A DNA stretch of 64,000 bases. Origin: Timaviella obliquedivisa GSE-PSE-MK23-08B. GTDB lineage: Bacteria > Cyanobacteriota > Cyanobacteriia > Elainellales > Elainellaceae. Of this stretch, positions 8,490 to 17,346 are shown in pieces. The notes under the pieces are model-generated. The model was not told the origin of the DNA, did not search any database, and saw only the letters and a program-made list of their open reading frames with translations. A program made the translations under genes and the position numbers. Location: assembly GCA_019358855.1 (NCBI GenBank), contig JAHHII010000001.1, positions 310,001 through 374,000 on the forward strand, written 5' to 3'. Position 1 is the first letter of the stretch. The number at the start of each line of letters is the position of its first letter.

Positions 8490-9484
8490 GATGCCCATTC
8501 CCTCAAAGCAGGATCTACCCGGTCGCTTTGACTGTAAACTTGCCCGTCATTCCACAGCGACTTTACCATCGTTCCGACTGCCTTAATGAACGCAAGGATG
8601 TAGAACACGCCTCGACTCATGACCTTTAGCGGGGAACCGCTTTTGTAGCAAGGAGGGTGCCCCAAGACATGACAATCAAACAGCTTAATGAAAAACTGGA
8701 GACACTGCCCCGGCGTAAGACTTTTTAACCCCATTAAAAAGTGATTGTGGTAGAAAGTAACCTGGTATTGCAGCGATCGCGTACTAATGTCATGACAACC
8801 GCCTGTTTCCTCGCCCAAATGCACCAAATGCGCCGCTGGGTCATACCAAATCATTAGCCCTGTTTTGCGAATATGCAGACAAAAATCTGACTCTTCCCGT
8901 ACCGCGCTGCCCCGAAACCGTTCATCAAACCAAATACCGTGTTTGGCAAAAATCTCGCGCCGAAAAGACATATTACAGCCCCGCGCCGTCAAGACCTGCT
9001 GCGGCTTAACCGTATGCACCAAATTAATGTGATACCAGGCTATCCCTGGATTCATCGCTTCCGGCGGCAAATCTTCGATCGCCAATCCTGACTGATGATC
9101 TGCTAATTTCATGCGATCGAACACGCGACCTGCAACAGCCCCAACCTCAGCGCGGGAATAGTTTTGGGCATGAGCCATTAAAAACCCCGGAGATAGCTGC
9201 ACGTCATCGTCGAGGAACAGGACAATATCGGCTTGCGATCGCCTGACTGCATAGTTTCGCGCGCCTGGCAGACTTGCCCAATCTACCTGAAATAAACGAA
9301 TTGTTTGCGCCGCAGCAAGCTGATCTAAATAAACCTGCGTTTCGGGCTGATGCTGCGGCTTTTGATCCACCACAATGACATCAAAGTGAGGATAATCTTG
9401 CTGCACCACATCGGCAAGGGTTTCGCGTAAAGTATCTTCGCGCCCATAGGTTGGAATAATGACAGAAATAGAAGGTAAGCTCAC
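8486..9484 (-). CDS. Glycosyltransferase family 2
   Basis: A 332-residue GT-A enzyme opening with SISVIIPTYGREDTL, with the metal-binding FLDDDVQLSPGF motif near residue 90 and the ARGCNMSFRREIF acceptor-side block. It resembles rhamnosyl- and other polysaccharide transferases. It is cytoplasmic or peripheral: the C-terminal part has an amphipathic or weakly hydrophobic segment but no clear membrane helix. Coupled by 4 bp to the following GT4 gene. Confidence 0.86.
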   Translation of the reverse strand: MSLPSISVIIPTYGREDTLRETLADVVQQDYPHFDVIVVDQKPQHQPETQVYLDQLAAAQTIRLFQVDWASLPGARNYAVRRSQADIVLFLDDDVQLSPGFLMAHAQNYSRAEVGAVAGRVFDRMKLADHQSGLAIEDLPPEAMNPGIAWYHINLVHTVKPQQVLTARGCNMSFRREIFAKHGIWFDERFRGSAVREESDFCLHIRKTGLMIWYDPAAHLVHLGEETGGCHDISTRSLQYQVTFYHNHFLMGLKSLTPGQCLQFFIKLFDCHVLGHPPCYKSGSPLKVMSRGVFYILAFIKAVGTMVKSLWNDGQVYSQSDRVDPALREWAS

Positions 9485-9512
9485 AGGCGGCTCCGTTGAC
9501 TCGCCCTCTTAG

Positions 9513-10523
9513 TTATCCCAGAGGACGCACAAATCCTTCAAAATCTTGAGGCGAACCCAGAAGAAATGCCCTTGTTAAGGTTCGTTCTTTAATTAGAAAA
9601 TAAATTGCGACTGGAATCAATGATGCTAGCAAGAACCGGATTTCGCTCGCAGTTTCCAGCTTTTTCAGTGTCAGTTGAATCGGCTGATGCAGATACATAA
9701 TGACCATTGATGCTGCACCTAAATAAGATAATCCCTTTTGCAACATTCCTAAATACTGAGCAATTAGTTTAGACAAGCCGATTAAGATAATAATTACTGC
9801 TATTGAAAAGAGGGGCGTTATCAAAGGGATACCATACCCAGAACCTTTCATGTTGTAGGAAATTTCATAGCCATTGCTGATTAGCCAGAGGGCGATCGCC
9901 GTCATTCCTGCCGCTATTCCATAGGCTAGTTTGTGCAGATGAGTTTGCTTCAAATAAAACCCAAACGCAAAAAACGGCAACGCTGCAAAAACTACATTCA
10001 CGTTCCAAGGAAAGCTCACCTGGAGAAAAAACCGCGCGTTGAGGTAGCTAACGCCAAGGGCGATCGCCAGGCAAATCAGCCAACCTTTTCGACTACAGCG
10101 TTTGTACAAAATATTAAACAATTGCTGCGTTAAGAAGAAACAAGTCACAAACCAAAACACCCCCGTCCATCCTTGCAACAACCGTCCGCCATAAATTGCA
10201 ATTCCCACAATCTGAAACAGATCAGAAACCGTTGCTAAACTGGGCGACTTGAAAATGTGCAGCAACGCTGCCACAACATCTTTTGCCGAGAGTAATACCA
10301 GAAAAGAAAGATAGGGAATTAGTAAATGAACCGCTTTCTGTTTGAGAAAGGCACGATCGCTAGAGGGCGATCGGTACAACATTCCACCAATCACAAAAAA
10401 CAACGGCATATGGAACAGAAAAATCATATCTCCTAGTACGCCGCCATAGATATGACCTGCAACTACTGAAAGAATGCCAATTCCCTTTAAAACATCAATC
10501 CACGCTAATCGATCTTTGCTCAT
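9513..10523 (-). CDS. Membrane acyltransferase family 3 (sugar O-acetyltransferase-like)
   Basis: About 336 residues with ten hydrophobic segments. WIDVLKGIGILSVVAGH carries the family's conserved Asp and His, and FLFHMPLFFVIGGMLY the second His region. Such proteins transfer acetyl or other acyl groups onto exported sugars. The frame extends to a TTG at 10562, but the ATG at 10523 (MSKDRLAWIDV) puts the family signature at the N-terminus as usual. Position between the ligase-like gene and the GT2 gene suggests it decorates the same glycan. Confidence 0.85.
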   Translation of the reverse strand: MSKDRLAWIDVLKGIGILSVVAGHIYGGVLGDMIFLFHMPLFFVIGGMLYRSPSSDRAFLKQKAVHLLIPYLSFLVLLSAKDVVAALLHIFKSPSLATVSDLFQIVGIAIYGGRLLQGWTGVFWFVTCFFLTQQLFNILYKRCSRKGWLICLAIALGVSYLNARFFLQVSFPWNVNVVFAALPFFAFGFYLKQTHLHKLAYGIAAGMTAIALWLISNGYEISYNMKGSGYGIPLITPLFSIAVIIILIGLSKLIAQYLGMLQKGLSYLGAASMVIMYLHQPIQLTLKKLETASEIRFLLASLIPVAIYFLIKERTLTRAFLLGSPQDFEGFVRPLG

Positions 10524-10586
10524 GTTCTTGAAACCAATAATCTCTTTACTAACTCGTTCCAATTTGTTTAGGGTTAGCCCAAAATC

Positions 10587-12239
10587 TCATCCAAATCCAG
10601 ACCGTTTAACGCGCTGTTTCTTGCCGATAGATTCTGGTACATCTTGCAGTTTTGCCTCTCGATTTTCCTGATTTTCAATTTCGGGCAGCTTTAAAGTCAC
10701 CCCTGCAAAAAACCAGTAGTAAACAGCAACAGGGTCAACATCAAGGGGATAGTAGTAAGTGTTGTAGCTCATGGCAAAAATAAATAGCCAAAGCGCTGCA
10801 CCATAGCTTCTCAGAGTACGATCGCGCCCTGAACGATAGGCTTTAAATGTGGCGATCGTTAAAGTAGTGACCAAAATCAAGAACGCGATCGTCCCTAAAA
10901 TCCCAATCTCATAAATTAGCTTGGGGTAATAAGTCTCAACCAGCACCGTCTCTCCTAAAAACCGCCCCGAATTTGTTGCTCGTCCTAGCCCCCGTCCCAA
11001 AAAACCGCCTCGCGCCAATGACCACTGCAACTGCTGAAAAATAAAGTCATAGGGCGGAGACGCATTCCATCGGCTCATAAAGCTATCAATGCGCTCTTGC
11101 ATAGTCGCGGCATTATTTGCTGCGCCAACTCCCAACGCCAAACCTAACCCGACGGCGATCGGCAAAAACCTCTTTAGGTTGGCAATCTGACCTGTAAAAA
11201 TCAGTAGCACTGCAACCACTACAGGCACCAGCGCCAAGGCAATTCGTTGTCCTGACACCACCGCCATGACAAAAACTGCACCCAAGCCAACTAGCCCTAA
11301 AAGTCGCCATATTGGTTTGGGATCATTAAATGCAGTTGGAAAGGCAATAAATGCACTCGAAATAAGAAACCAGCCCCACTGCCAGGGCGCAACAAAAGTT
11401 CCAGGCAGACGAATAACGCCCTGGGAAGGACTGTAAAGCAACGAGCCACCAACAAAACATCGCGCCCCTAAAGATGCCCGAAATAAATCGCTGCCTTGGG
11501 CTAATCGTGTTCCCTGGCAAATTCCAGTCAACAGCATGAGGTATTGAATCAGCCCGAGTCCACAACAGAAGATGATCAACAGCAATGACAGCCGCATCAA
11601 AAACAAAAAATCCTGGCGATCGCGCAGTAAGTAATACGCACAAAACAACAGCGGCGCATAGCCCAACAAAATTTTGATACCAAAAATTCCCAAACCCAGA
11701 GGCACCCCTCCAGGTTTAGTCACAAACTGCTGGTAGCCATTGACAAACAGCAGCGTCAGGAAGCAGCAGGTCAACATAATTCCTAGCGGCACCGTTAATT
11801 GCTTAGGAATAAGGATGGGCAGTTTTTTCTGCCGACAGTACTGCACCACTCCGAGCACGGCAGGAATGTAAAATCCATCTTTTGCTAATTGCAGAATCGG
11901 GCTATTACCTAGCGCATAAATTACCGTTCCTCCTAGCGGTAAATAGATGAGAAATGACCACAAAGCTTGACGAGGATATTTGAAGGAAAGAGCGGTCACA
12001 AGGATGGCAACGATCGCCCCTACTGCTGCTTTTAGCCCCCCCGCGATCGCCGCCAGTCCACCTATAAACAGAGCAAACCCCAGGACAGAAACTGTAAAAC
12101 TAATAAACTCTTTGCGAAGGCGATCGGCTTGACGTTTTTGTGCCAACTGCTCCTTCAAACTCAGTCCTGATTCAGCCGCTTTCCGACCTTTCTTCTTTTT
12201 GCCTTTTTTCGGTTTACTTTTAGGCTTTGTTTTTACCAC
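10587..12239 (-). CDS. O-antigen ligase/polymerase-like membrane protein with a polybasic N-terminus
   Basis: A 550-residue protein with roughly 12 membrane segments and a large loop near residues 250-300, the architecture of Wzy polymerases and WaaL ligases (the O-antigen-ligase-related family). It would polymerise or ligate lipid-linked oligosaccharide at the periplasmic face. The start is GTG at 12239. The first 21 residues are extraordinarily basic (KTKPKSKPKKGKKKKGRK) before a predicted cytosolic helix. It is the first gene of the five-gene operon running to 6122. Confidence 0.8.
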   Translation of the reverse strand: MVKTKPKSKPKKGKKKKGRKAAESGLSLKEQLAQKRQADRLRKEFISFTVSVLGFALFIGGLAAIAGGLKAAVGAIVAILVTALSFKYPRQALWSFLIYLPLGGTVIYALGNSPILQLAKDGFYIPAVLGVVQYCRQKKLPILIPKQLTVPLGIMLTCCFLTLLFVNGYQQFVTKPGGVPLGLGIFGIKILLGYAPLLFCAYYLLRDRQDFLFLMRLSLLLIIFCCGLGLIQYLMLLTGICQGTRLAQGSDLFRASLGARCFVGGSLLYSPSQGVIRLPGTFVAPWQWGWFLISSAFIAFPTAFNDPKPIWRLLGLVGLGAVFVMAVVSGQRIALALVPVVVAVLLIFTGQIANLKRFLPIAVGLGLALGVGAANNAATMQERIDSFMSRWNASPPYDFIFQQLQWSLARGGFLGRGLGRATNSGRFLGETVLVETYYPKLIYEIGILGTIAFLILVTTLTIATFKAYRSGRDRTLRSYGAALWLFIFAMSYNTYYYPLDVDPVAVYYWFFAGVTLKLPEIENQENREAKLQDVPESIGKKQRVKRSGFG

Positions 12240-12601
12240 GGTCGGGCACAGCTAGGGGTCTGATTAGGTAAGTTGTAGGTTTTCAAAAATCCTGACTTCT
12301 AGAGCAAAAAGTTTGCGCGGATATCCGTTTGCACCACTAGGATTAGGAGAGAGCAAGGGAAACTGGCATTGCTGAATCAAAATATGAATCCTTCAAAGTC
12401 CCTTTCCCTTAGGAGAGGGATTTAGGGAGAGGTCTGTCTCGCTGCGTTGTCGAAACCTAACCCCTAGCCCCTTCCCTGCGAGGGCAGGGGAACATGATTT
12501 TCATATCGCAATTCAGCAACGGCGGGAAACTTGGATTTTGACCTGCGGAGTTACAGCTATAGACTTCCCTTACCTTCATTAAAAGTAACGACGATCGCAT
12601 C
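12240..12601. other. Intergenic region between divergent surface-polysaccharide genes
   Basis: This holds the promoters of the operon ending at 6122 and of the nucleotidyltransferase gene, plus the MITE-like repeat at 12367-12520. No ORF of merit is seen. Confidence 0.6.
12367..12520. repeat. MITE-like interspersed repeat, copy 1
   Basis: An element of about 154 bp with imperfect terminal inverted repeats: ATTGCTGAATCAAAATATGA at the left, and at the right a sequence whose complement reads GTTGCTGAATTGCGATATGA. The interior has CTTTCCCTTAGGAGAGGG and TCTCGCTGCGTTGTCGA, then CCTTCCCTGCGAGG. The same interior and left end recur at 56238-56400. Non-autonomous elements with palindromic ends are common between cyanobacterial genes. 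No target-site duplication is obvious. Confidence 0.65.
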
Positions 12602-13417
12602 ATGTCCTACAGTCTAGAAATTCATTCTCAGCCTGATATCATTGCCCTTCTACCCGCAGGCGGACAAGCCACCCGCCTTTCGCCGCTACCCCTCAGCAAA
12701 GAGCTTTATCCCATTGGCTTTCGTGCCACAGAGGGCGGCTTAAAACCCAAAGTCGTTGCCCACTATTTATTAGAAAAGATGCAGCGATCGGGCATCACAA
12801 AAGTCTTCTTTATTCTGCGCCCTGGAAAGTGGGATATTCCAGCGTATTTTGGCGATGGCACAATGCTAAAAATGCACCTGGGCTACCTAACTGTGCATGT
12901 GCCCTATGGCGTGCCTTATACGCTCAATCAGGCGTACCCATTTGTGCAAAATTCTTTGGTAGCGATCGGTTTCCCCGATATTTTATTTGAACCCGCCGAT
13001 GCCTACACTCATCTCATCGCTCACCAGTCTAAAAGACAAGCCGATGTAGTGTTAGGCTTGTTTCCCACTGAAAACTACTGGAAAGCGGGAATGGTCGATT
13101 TTGATGATTCCGGGCGAGTTCGGCAGATCGTTGAAAAGCCGTTAAATTGTGAACTGAACTATATGTGGGCGATCGCCCTCTGGACTTCTCGCTTCACCCA
13201 GTTTATGCAGGATTATCTTGCCGCTATTCCCAACCCAGCCCAGGAGATTCCCATTGGCGATGTGATTCAAGCCAGCATCTCGTCTGGTTTACAAGTCGAA
13301 GCTGTCCCTTTCCCAAACGGCTCTTATTTAGATGTTGGCACCCCCGCAGATCTCATGACCGCAATTTTGGCACATACACCGCGATCGCCGTCCTCTCCAT
13401 CGCGTCCCCACCCCTAA
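12602..13417 (+). CDS. Sugar-phosphate nucleotidyltransferase
   Basis: A 271-residue protein of the NTP-transferase (RmlA/GalU-like) fold, which activates a sugar phosphate to an NDP-sugar. The N-terminal nucleotide-binding loop reads LLPAGGQATRLSPLPLSKEL, differing from the usual GxGTRL by Ala for Gly. VEKP (substrate binding) and the late YLDVGTPADL segment are present. It lacks the long C-terminal domain of GalU, so it resembles the short glucose-1-phosphate thymidylyltransferase-like group. It is divergent from the O-antigen-ligase-like operon and may supply its precursor. Confidence 0.8.
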   Translation: MSYSLEIHSQPDIIALLPAGGQATRLSPLPLSKELYPIGFRATEGGLKPKVVAHYLLEKMQRSGITKVFFILRPGKWDIPAYFGDGTMLKMHLGYLTVHVPYGVPYTLNQAYPFVQNSLVAIGFPDILFEPADAYTHLIAHQSKRQADVVLGLFPTENYWKAGMVDFDDSGRVRQIVEKPLNCELNYMWAIALWTSRFTQFMQDYLAAIPNPAQEIPIGDVIQASISSGLQVEAVPFPNGSYLDVGTPADLMTAILAHTPRSPSSPSRPHP

Positions 13418-13609
13418 TCATGACTAGATCGCCGCGATCGCTTGTTCACTGAACGCTACCTTCTCGTAAGATTTTTTAACAGAAACGCTCATCGAATCAG
13501 ATTACTCTAACAAGTTGGGGGCTAATCGAGCCGTTGGTCAGCATTCAATTGTTCCGCAGATGAACATCACCTTTTATCAACCCTAGGTAGTTTTATTAGG
13601 AAATTTAGC

Positions 13610-14323
13610 ATGGTCAATTTAGCACTCAAGCTGAAAGAAGGCACCAAGAAAGCCCACACAGCCGCAGAAAACGTCGGTTTCGTTAAATGCTTCCTGAAAG
13701 GCGTGGTAGAAAAAAGCTCGTATCGTAAGCTTGTCGGCAATCTCTACTTTGTCTATTCGGCAATGGAAGAAGAGATGGAACGCCTCAACCAAAACCCAAT
13801 TATTTCAAAGATTAACTTTCCTGAACTGCACCGCAAAGCCAGCTTAGAGCAAGATCTGTTCTACTACTACGGCAGCAACTGGCGCGATCAAGTCGTGCTT
13901 TCTTCCGCAGGCAAAGCTTATGTCGATCGCATTCGAGAAATCGCCAAAACCGCCCCCGAACTATTGATCGCCCACTCCTATACCCGCTACATGGGTGACC
14001 TGTCGGGCGGTCAAATTCTCAAGGGCATTGCTCAACGCGGCATGAACTTGGTTGAAGGAGAAGGCACAGCCTTTTACGAGTTTGAAGGGATTCTTGATGA
14101 AAAGGCGTTCAAAGCAAATTATCGCCAGGCGCTGGATGCAATGCCTCTTGACGAAGCAGATGCAGACCGAATTGTAGAAGAAGCCAATGATGCTTTTGGC
14201 TTGAACATGACGATGTTCCAAGAGCTAGAAGGTAATCTGATTAAGGCGATCGGCATGTTGCTCTTTAATACGCTCACTCGCCGCAAAACACGGGGCAGCA
14301 CTGAGTTGGCTACCGCTGAGTAG
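13610..14323 (+). CDS. ho1: Heme oxygenase (biliverdin-producing)
   Basis: A 237-residue soluble enzyme that opens heme with ferredoxin electrons to biliverdin IXalpha, iron and CO, the first step to phycobilins. Visible are the proximal-His region LKEGTKKAHTAAENVGF (His16), YTRYMGDLSGGQ of the distal helix, and a length matching cyanobacterial HO1. It is a single gene with a strong inverted-repeat terminator after it, so probably monocistronic. HO2 is a paralogue possibility; the sequence reads more like HO1. Confidence 0.95.
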   Translation: MVNLALKLKEGTKKAHTAAENVGFVKCFLKGVVEKSSYRKLVGNLYFVYSAMEEEMERLNQNPIISKINFPELHRKASLEQDLFYYYGSNWRDQVVLSSAGKAYVDRIREIAKTAPELLIAHSYTRYMGDLSGGQILKGIAQRGMNLVEGEGTAFYEFEGILDEKAFKANYRQALDAMPLDEADADRIVEEANDAFGLNMTMFQELEGNLIKAIGMLLFNTLTRRKTRGSTELATAE

Positions 14324-14344
14324 GTTTCATCGGTTAGAAAAGCA

Positions 14345-14436
14345 AGGGCTAGAGGTTTGGATGTTGAGTCTTGAGTGTTGGGTGTTTTAGCCCAAAGCTG
14401 AGGATTTAGGATTCAAAGCTCTAGCCCTAATTTTTT
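14345..14436 (+). terminator. Long inverted repeat and T-tract after heme oxygenase
   Basis: An 18-bp arm at 14345-14362 pairs with 14411-14428 with two mismatches (core AGGGCTAGAG/CTCTAGCCCT perfect), followed by a six-T run at 14431-14436. The 48-nt loop contains its own small hairpin TTGGG...CCCAA. This is larger than a normal intrinsic terminator, so it may also be a palindromic repeat element used as a terminator. Confidence 0.65.
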
Positions 14437-14501
14437 GGCTTGGCTGTACTGCGGCTCTGGGCGATCGCAGTACACTAGATCCATTCCTTAAGGGGGGCGC
14501 T

Positions 14502-15176
14502 ATGTCACAAGTCTCAACGCCGTTACAACCCGAAATCATTTATCCGGACAGCGACGGCAAGCCCATGTCAGATAACACCAAGCAATTTCGTTGGATTGTC
14601 CTGATCCAGCAGAATTTGGCGGCAATGTTTGCCCAAGATCCTAACGTCTTTGTTGCCGGGGATTTACTTTGGTATCCAGTTGAAGGAGATAACAAAACCC
14701 GCTATGCTCCCGATGCTATGGTCGTTTTTGGCAGACCGAAGATAGATCGTGGTTCCTACCAACAATGGAAAGAAGAGGATATTGCCCCTCAGGTGGTGTT
14801 TGAGATTCTTTCTCCTAGCAATACTCAAACCGAGATGAACAAAAAGCTATTGTTCTACGATTGCTACGGTGTGGAGGAATATTACTTGTATGACCCGGAT
14901 AAAAACGACCTCAGCGGTTGGCTGCGCCAAGGCGACCCTTGCGGTATCTGCGAAGCAGCGCGCCTTTCTGTTGTTGATCCGATTGCCAGTTGGGTGAGTC
15001 CTCGACTCAATATTTGTTTTGATTTAACGGACGAAAGGTTACAACTTCTGCGTCCAGACGGCACTCCGTTCACCACGCTGGAACAAGAATCTCAACGAGC
15101 AGAACAAGAACGCCAACGAGCAGATAAATTGGCAGCAAAGCTGCGAGAGCTAGGAGTAGACCCAACTGAAATCTAA
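14502..15176 (+). CDS. Uma2 family (DUF820) PD-(D/E)xK endonuclease-like protein with coiled-coil tail
   Basis: A 224-residue Uma2 protein of a different subgroup from the one at 2968. It has GDLLWYPVEG, RYAPDAMVVFGRP (PD motif), VVFEILSPSNTQTEMNKK (catalytic E and K) and YDCYGVEEYYLYDP. The last 40 residues (EQESQRAEQERQRADKLAAKL) form a charged coiled coil ending in ELGVDPTEI, a common tail in this subgroup. A G-rich Shine-Dalgarno (AAGGGGGG) precedes the ATG. Biological role unknown. Confidence 0.88.
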   Translation: MSQVSTPLQPEIIYPDSDGKPMSDNTKQFRWIVLIQQNLAAMFAQDPNVFVAGDLLWYPVEGDNKTRYAPDAMVVFGRPKIDRGSYQQWKEEDIAPQVVFEILSPSNTQTEMNKKLLFYDCYGVEEYYLYDPDKNDLSGWLRQGDPCGICEAARLSVVDPIASWVSPRLNICFDLTDERLQLLRPDGTPFTTLEQESQRAEQERQRADKLAAKLRELGVDPTEI

Positions 15177-15338
15177 TCCTGTCGCTGAACTCATTTCTTC
15201 TTGAGCTACATCCTATGGTTGGAGGAAGGACATCCCACGGTAGAATCTGAGATTAGCGACTTCACGCTGGCTTTTCGTCAGCAGGGTTGCCCGATCGTTG
15301 CTGTAGCGCTTCCCATCCTTCATTTTAGTCCCACAACA

Positions 15339-16691
15339 ATGCGTTTCGACAAAATTTTGATTGCCAACCGAGGAGAAATTGCCCTTCGCATCCTCCGCAC
15401 CTGTGAGGAAATGGGCATCGCCACGGTTGCAGTCCATTCCACTACCGATCGCAATGCTCTCCACGTTCAACTTGCCGACGAAGCCGTTTGTATTGGCGAA
15501 CCGCCCAGCAGCAAAAGCTATCTCAACATTCCTAACATCATTGCCGCAGCCCTGACCCGTAATGCTACAGCCATTCATCCAGGCTACGGTTTTTTGGCAG
15601 AAAACGCCCGCTTTGCCGAAATCTGTGCCGACCACCAAATTGTTTTCATTGGGCCCTCCCCTGACTCTATGCGCTCTATGGGCGATAAGTCTACTGCCAA
15701 AGAAACCATGCAGAAGCTCGGCGTACCGACGGTGCCTGGAAGTGATGGACTGATTGGTGATGAGCAGGAAGCCCTGGCGATCGCCAAACAAATTGGCTAT
15801 CCCGTTATGATCAAAGCCACGGCAGGCGGTGGTGGCAAAGGAATGCGCCTCGTTCGCTACCCTGAAGACCTGATCAAGTTCTATATAGCTGCCCAAGGTG
15901 AAGCGGAAGCGGCATTTGGTAACTCTGGCGTTTACATTGAAAAGTTTGTGGAACGCCCTCGCCACATTGAGTTCCAAATTTTGGCCGATAGTCACGGTCA
16001 TGTCGTTCATTTAGGCGAACGCGAGTGTTCCATTCAGCGTCGGCACCAAAAGCTGCTGGAAGAAGCGCCTAGTCCGGCTCTCACTCCATCTCTGCGAAAG
16101 AAAATGGGCGCAGCGGCAGTGCGGGTTGCTAAAGGCATTAACTATGTGGGAGCAGGGACAGTCGAGTTTTTGTTAGATCAATCAGGCAACTTTTACTTTA
16201 TGGAGATGAATACCCGAATTCAGGTCGAACATCCGGTCACTGAAATGATTACGGGGTTGGACTTAATTGCTGAACAAATCCGCATTGCCCAAGGCGAAAA
16301 GCTTCAGTTCACCCAAGATCAAGTCGAGTTTCGCGGTCATGCGATCGAGTGCCGCATTAATGCCGAAGACCCTGACCACAACTTCCGCCCCAGTCCGGGT
16401 CGCATCAGCGCCTACTTGCCCCCTGGCGGTCCAGGTGTACGGATGGATTCCCACGTCTACACCGAGTATGAAATTCCGCCCTACTACGACTCTTTGATTG
16501 GCAAGCTAATTGTGTGGGGGCAAGATCGACCGATGGCGATCGAGCGGATGAAACGAGCCTTGCGAGAGTGCGCCATTACTGGACTCAAGACTACTCTTGG
16601 GTTTCACCAAAAAGTTTTAGAATCACCAGATTTTGTCAAGGGCGACATTTATACAAATTTTGTAGAACAGGTGATGATGAAAGGGAAATAG
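15339..16691 (+). CDS. accC: Acetyl-CoA carboxylase, biotin carboxylase subunit
   Basis: A 450-residue ATP-grasp enzyme that carboxylates biotin on the carrier protein, the first half-reaction of fatty-acid synthesis. Motifs: [21 protein letters not shown], the glycine-rich loop [37 protein letters not shown] (catalytic). The open frame runs back to 15201, but those 46 codons do not resemble the family; the ATG at 15339 ([13 protein letters not shown]) gives the usual length. The downstream toxin-antitoxin genes follow with a 61-bp gap and probably have their own promoter. Confidence 0.96.
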   Translation: MRFDKILIANRGEIALRILRTCEEMGIATVAVHSTTDRNALHVQLADEAVCIGEPPSSKSYLNIPNIIAAALTRNATAIHPGYGFLAENARFAEICADHQIVFIGPSPDSMRSMGDKSTAKETMQKLGVPTVPGSDGLIGDEQEALAIAKQIGYPVMIKATAGGGGKGMRLVRYPEDLIKFYIAAQGEAEAAFGNSGVYIEKFVERPRHIEFQILADSHGHVVHLGERECSIQRRHQKLLEEAPSPALTPSLRKKMGAAAVRVAKGINYVGAGTVEFLLDQSGNFYFMEMNTRIQVEHPVTEMITGLDLIAEQIRIAQGEKLQFTQDQVEFRGHAIECRINAEDPDHNFRPSPGRISAYLPPGGPGVRMDSHVYTEYEIPPYYDSLIGKLIVWGQDRPMAIERMKRALRECAITGLKTTLGFHQKVLESPDFVKGDIYTNFVEQVMMKGK

Positions 16692-16717
16692 CATTTACTC
16701 ATCTAACAATTTTTGCA

Positions 16718-16735
16718 TTACTGTAATTACAGTAA
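16718..16735. promoter_or_regulatory. Perfect 18-bp palindrome, candidate operator of the toxin-antitoxin operon
   Basis: TTACTGTAATTACAGTAA is identical to its reverse complement and lies 17 bp before the ATG of the AbrB-type antitoxin gene. Antitoxins of this type, alone or with toxin, bind palindromes overlapping their own promoter, so autoregulation is the natural reading. Binding is inferred from position only. Confidence 0.6.
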
Positions 16736-16752
16736 CTACAAATTATTGATTT

Positions 16753-17025
16753 ATGGAAAAACAGTCCCGTAGTCGAAATGTCAGGCTGATTCAAATCGGG
16801 AACTCTAAGGGGGTTAGGTTGCCGAAGGCGATCTTGCAAAAATATGGGTTTGCAGACGCTTTGCTATTGGAAGAAACTGAGCATGGAATCTTGCTTAGAA
16901 ACCGTGACAATCTCAAACTCTCCTGGGAAGAGACGTATAAGGCGATCGCCGCGGAGCAAGAAGATTGGGCAGATTTTGACGATGCTCTTGCAGATGGACT
17001 AGACCCCGATGAGTTTGATACCTAG
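16753..17025 (+). CDS. AbrB/MazE-type antitoxin
   Basis: A 90-residue protein whose N-terminus VRLIQIGNSKGVRLPKAILQKYG is a SpoVT/AbrB swapped-hairpin DNA-binding domain of the MazE kind. The acidic C-terminal half (WADFDDALADGLDPDEFD) is the expected toxin-wrapping tail. It overlaps the following toxin gene by 17 bp. It should dimerise, neutralise the toxin and repress the operon, probably through the palindrome at 16718-16735. Confidence 0.88.
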   Translation: MEKQSRSRNVRLIQIGNSKGVRLPKAILQKYGFADALLLEETEHGILLRNRDNLKLSWEETYKAIAAEQEDWADFDDALADGLDPDEFDT

Positions 17026-17344
17026 GCAATATGAAATTTATCTAGCAGAATTAAATCCTATAGTCGACGCTGGAATTGGCAAAATTCGTCCTGTTGTGAT
17101 CGTCAGCCAAAATGCAATGAATCGCTACTTGGAAACGATTGTTATCTGTCCTTTAACTTTCAAATTGCATCCCCAATGGCAGAGCCGATTACAGATTATC
17201 TGCGCTGGTAAGCCCGCTGAAATTGTTGTTGATCAAATTCGAACAATCAGCAAAAGTCGGCTGAGGAAAAAACTAGACAATCTATCAGTAGACAGTGCAG
17301 ATCAATTGAGGCGATTGATTACAGAGATGTATGGGGAGTCGTAA
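17009..17344 (+). CDS. PemK/MazF-type mRNA interferase toxin
   Basis: A 111-residue CcdB-fold toxin. QYEIYLAELNPIVDAGIGKIRPVVIVSQNAMN carries the conserved GxxRPVVIVS segment; TIVICPLT and EIVVDQIRTISKSRL complete the family pattern. Such enzymes cleave mRNA at short sites, often giving growth arrest. It overlaps the antitoxin by 17 bp, so the pair is one operon. It converges on rsmH with 2 bp between the stops. Confidence 0.9.
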   Translation: MSLIPRQYEIYLAELNPIVDAGIGKIRPVVIVSQNAMNRYLETIVICPLTFKLHPQWQSRLQIICAGKPAEIVVDQIRTISKSRLRKKLDNLSVDSADQLRRLITEMYGES

Positions 17345-17346
17345 TC

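Noticed and set aside
15201-15338. Longer accC start
   Set aside because: The added residues do not match the biotin carboxylase family; starting at 15339 gives the standard 450 residues.
15213-16010. A 265-residue minus-strand open frame antisense to accC
   Set aside because: It is the antisense of a highly conserved, GC-biased gene and has no recognisable motif.
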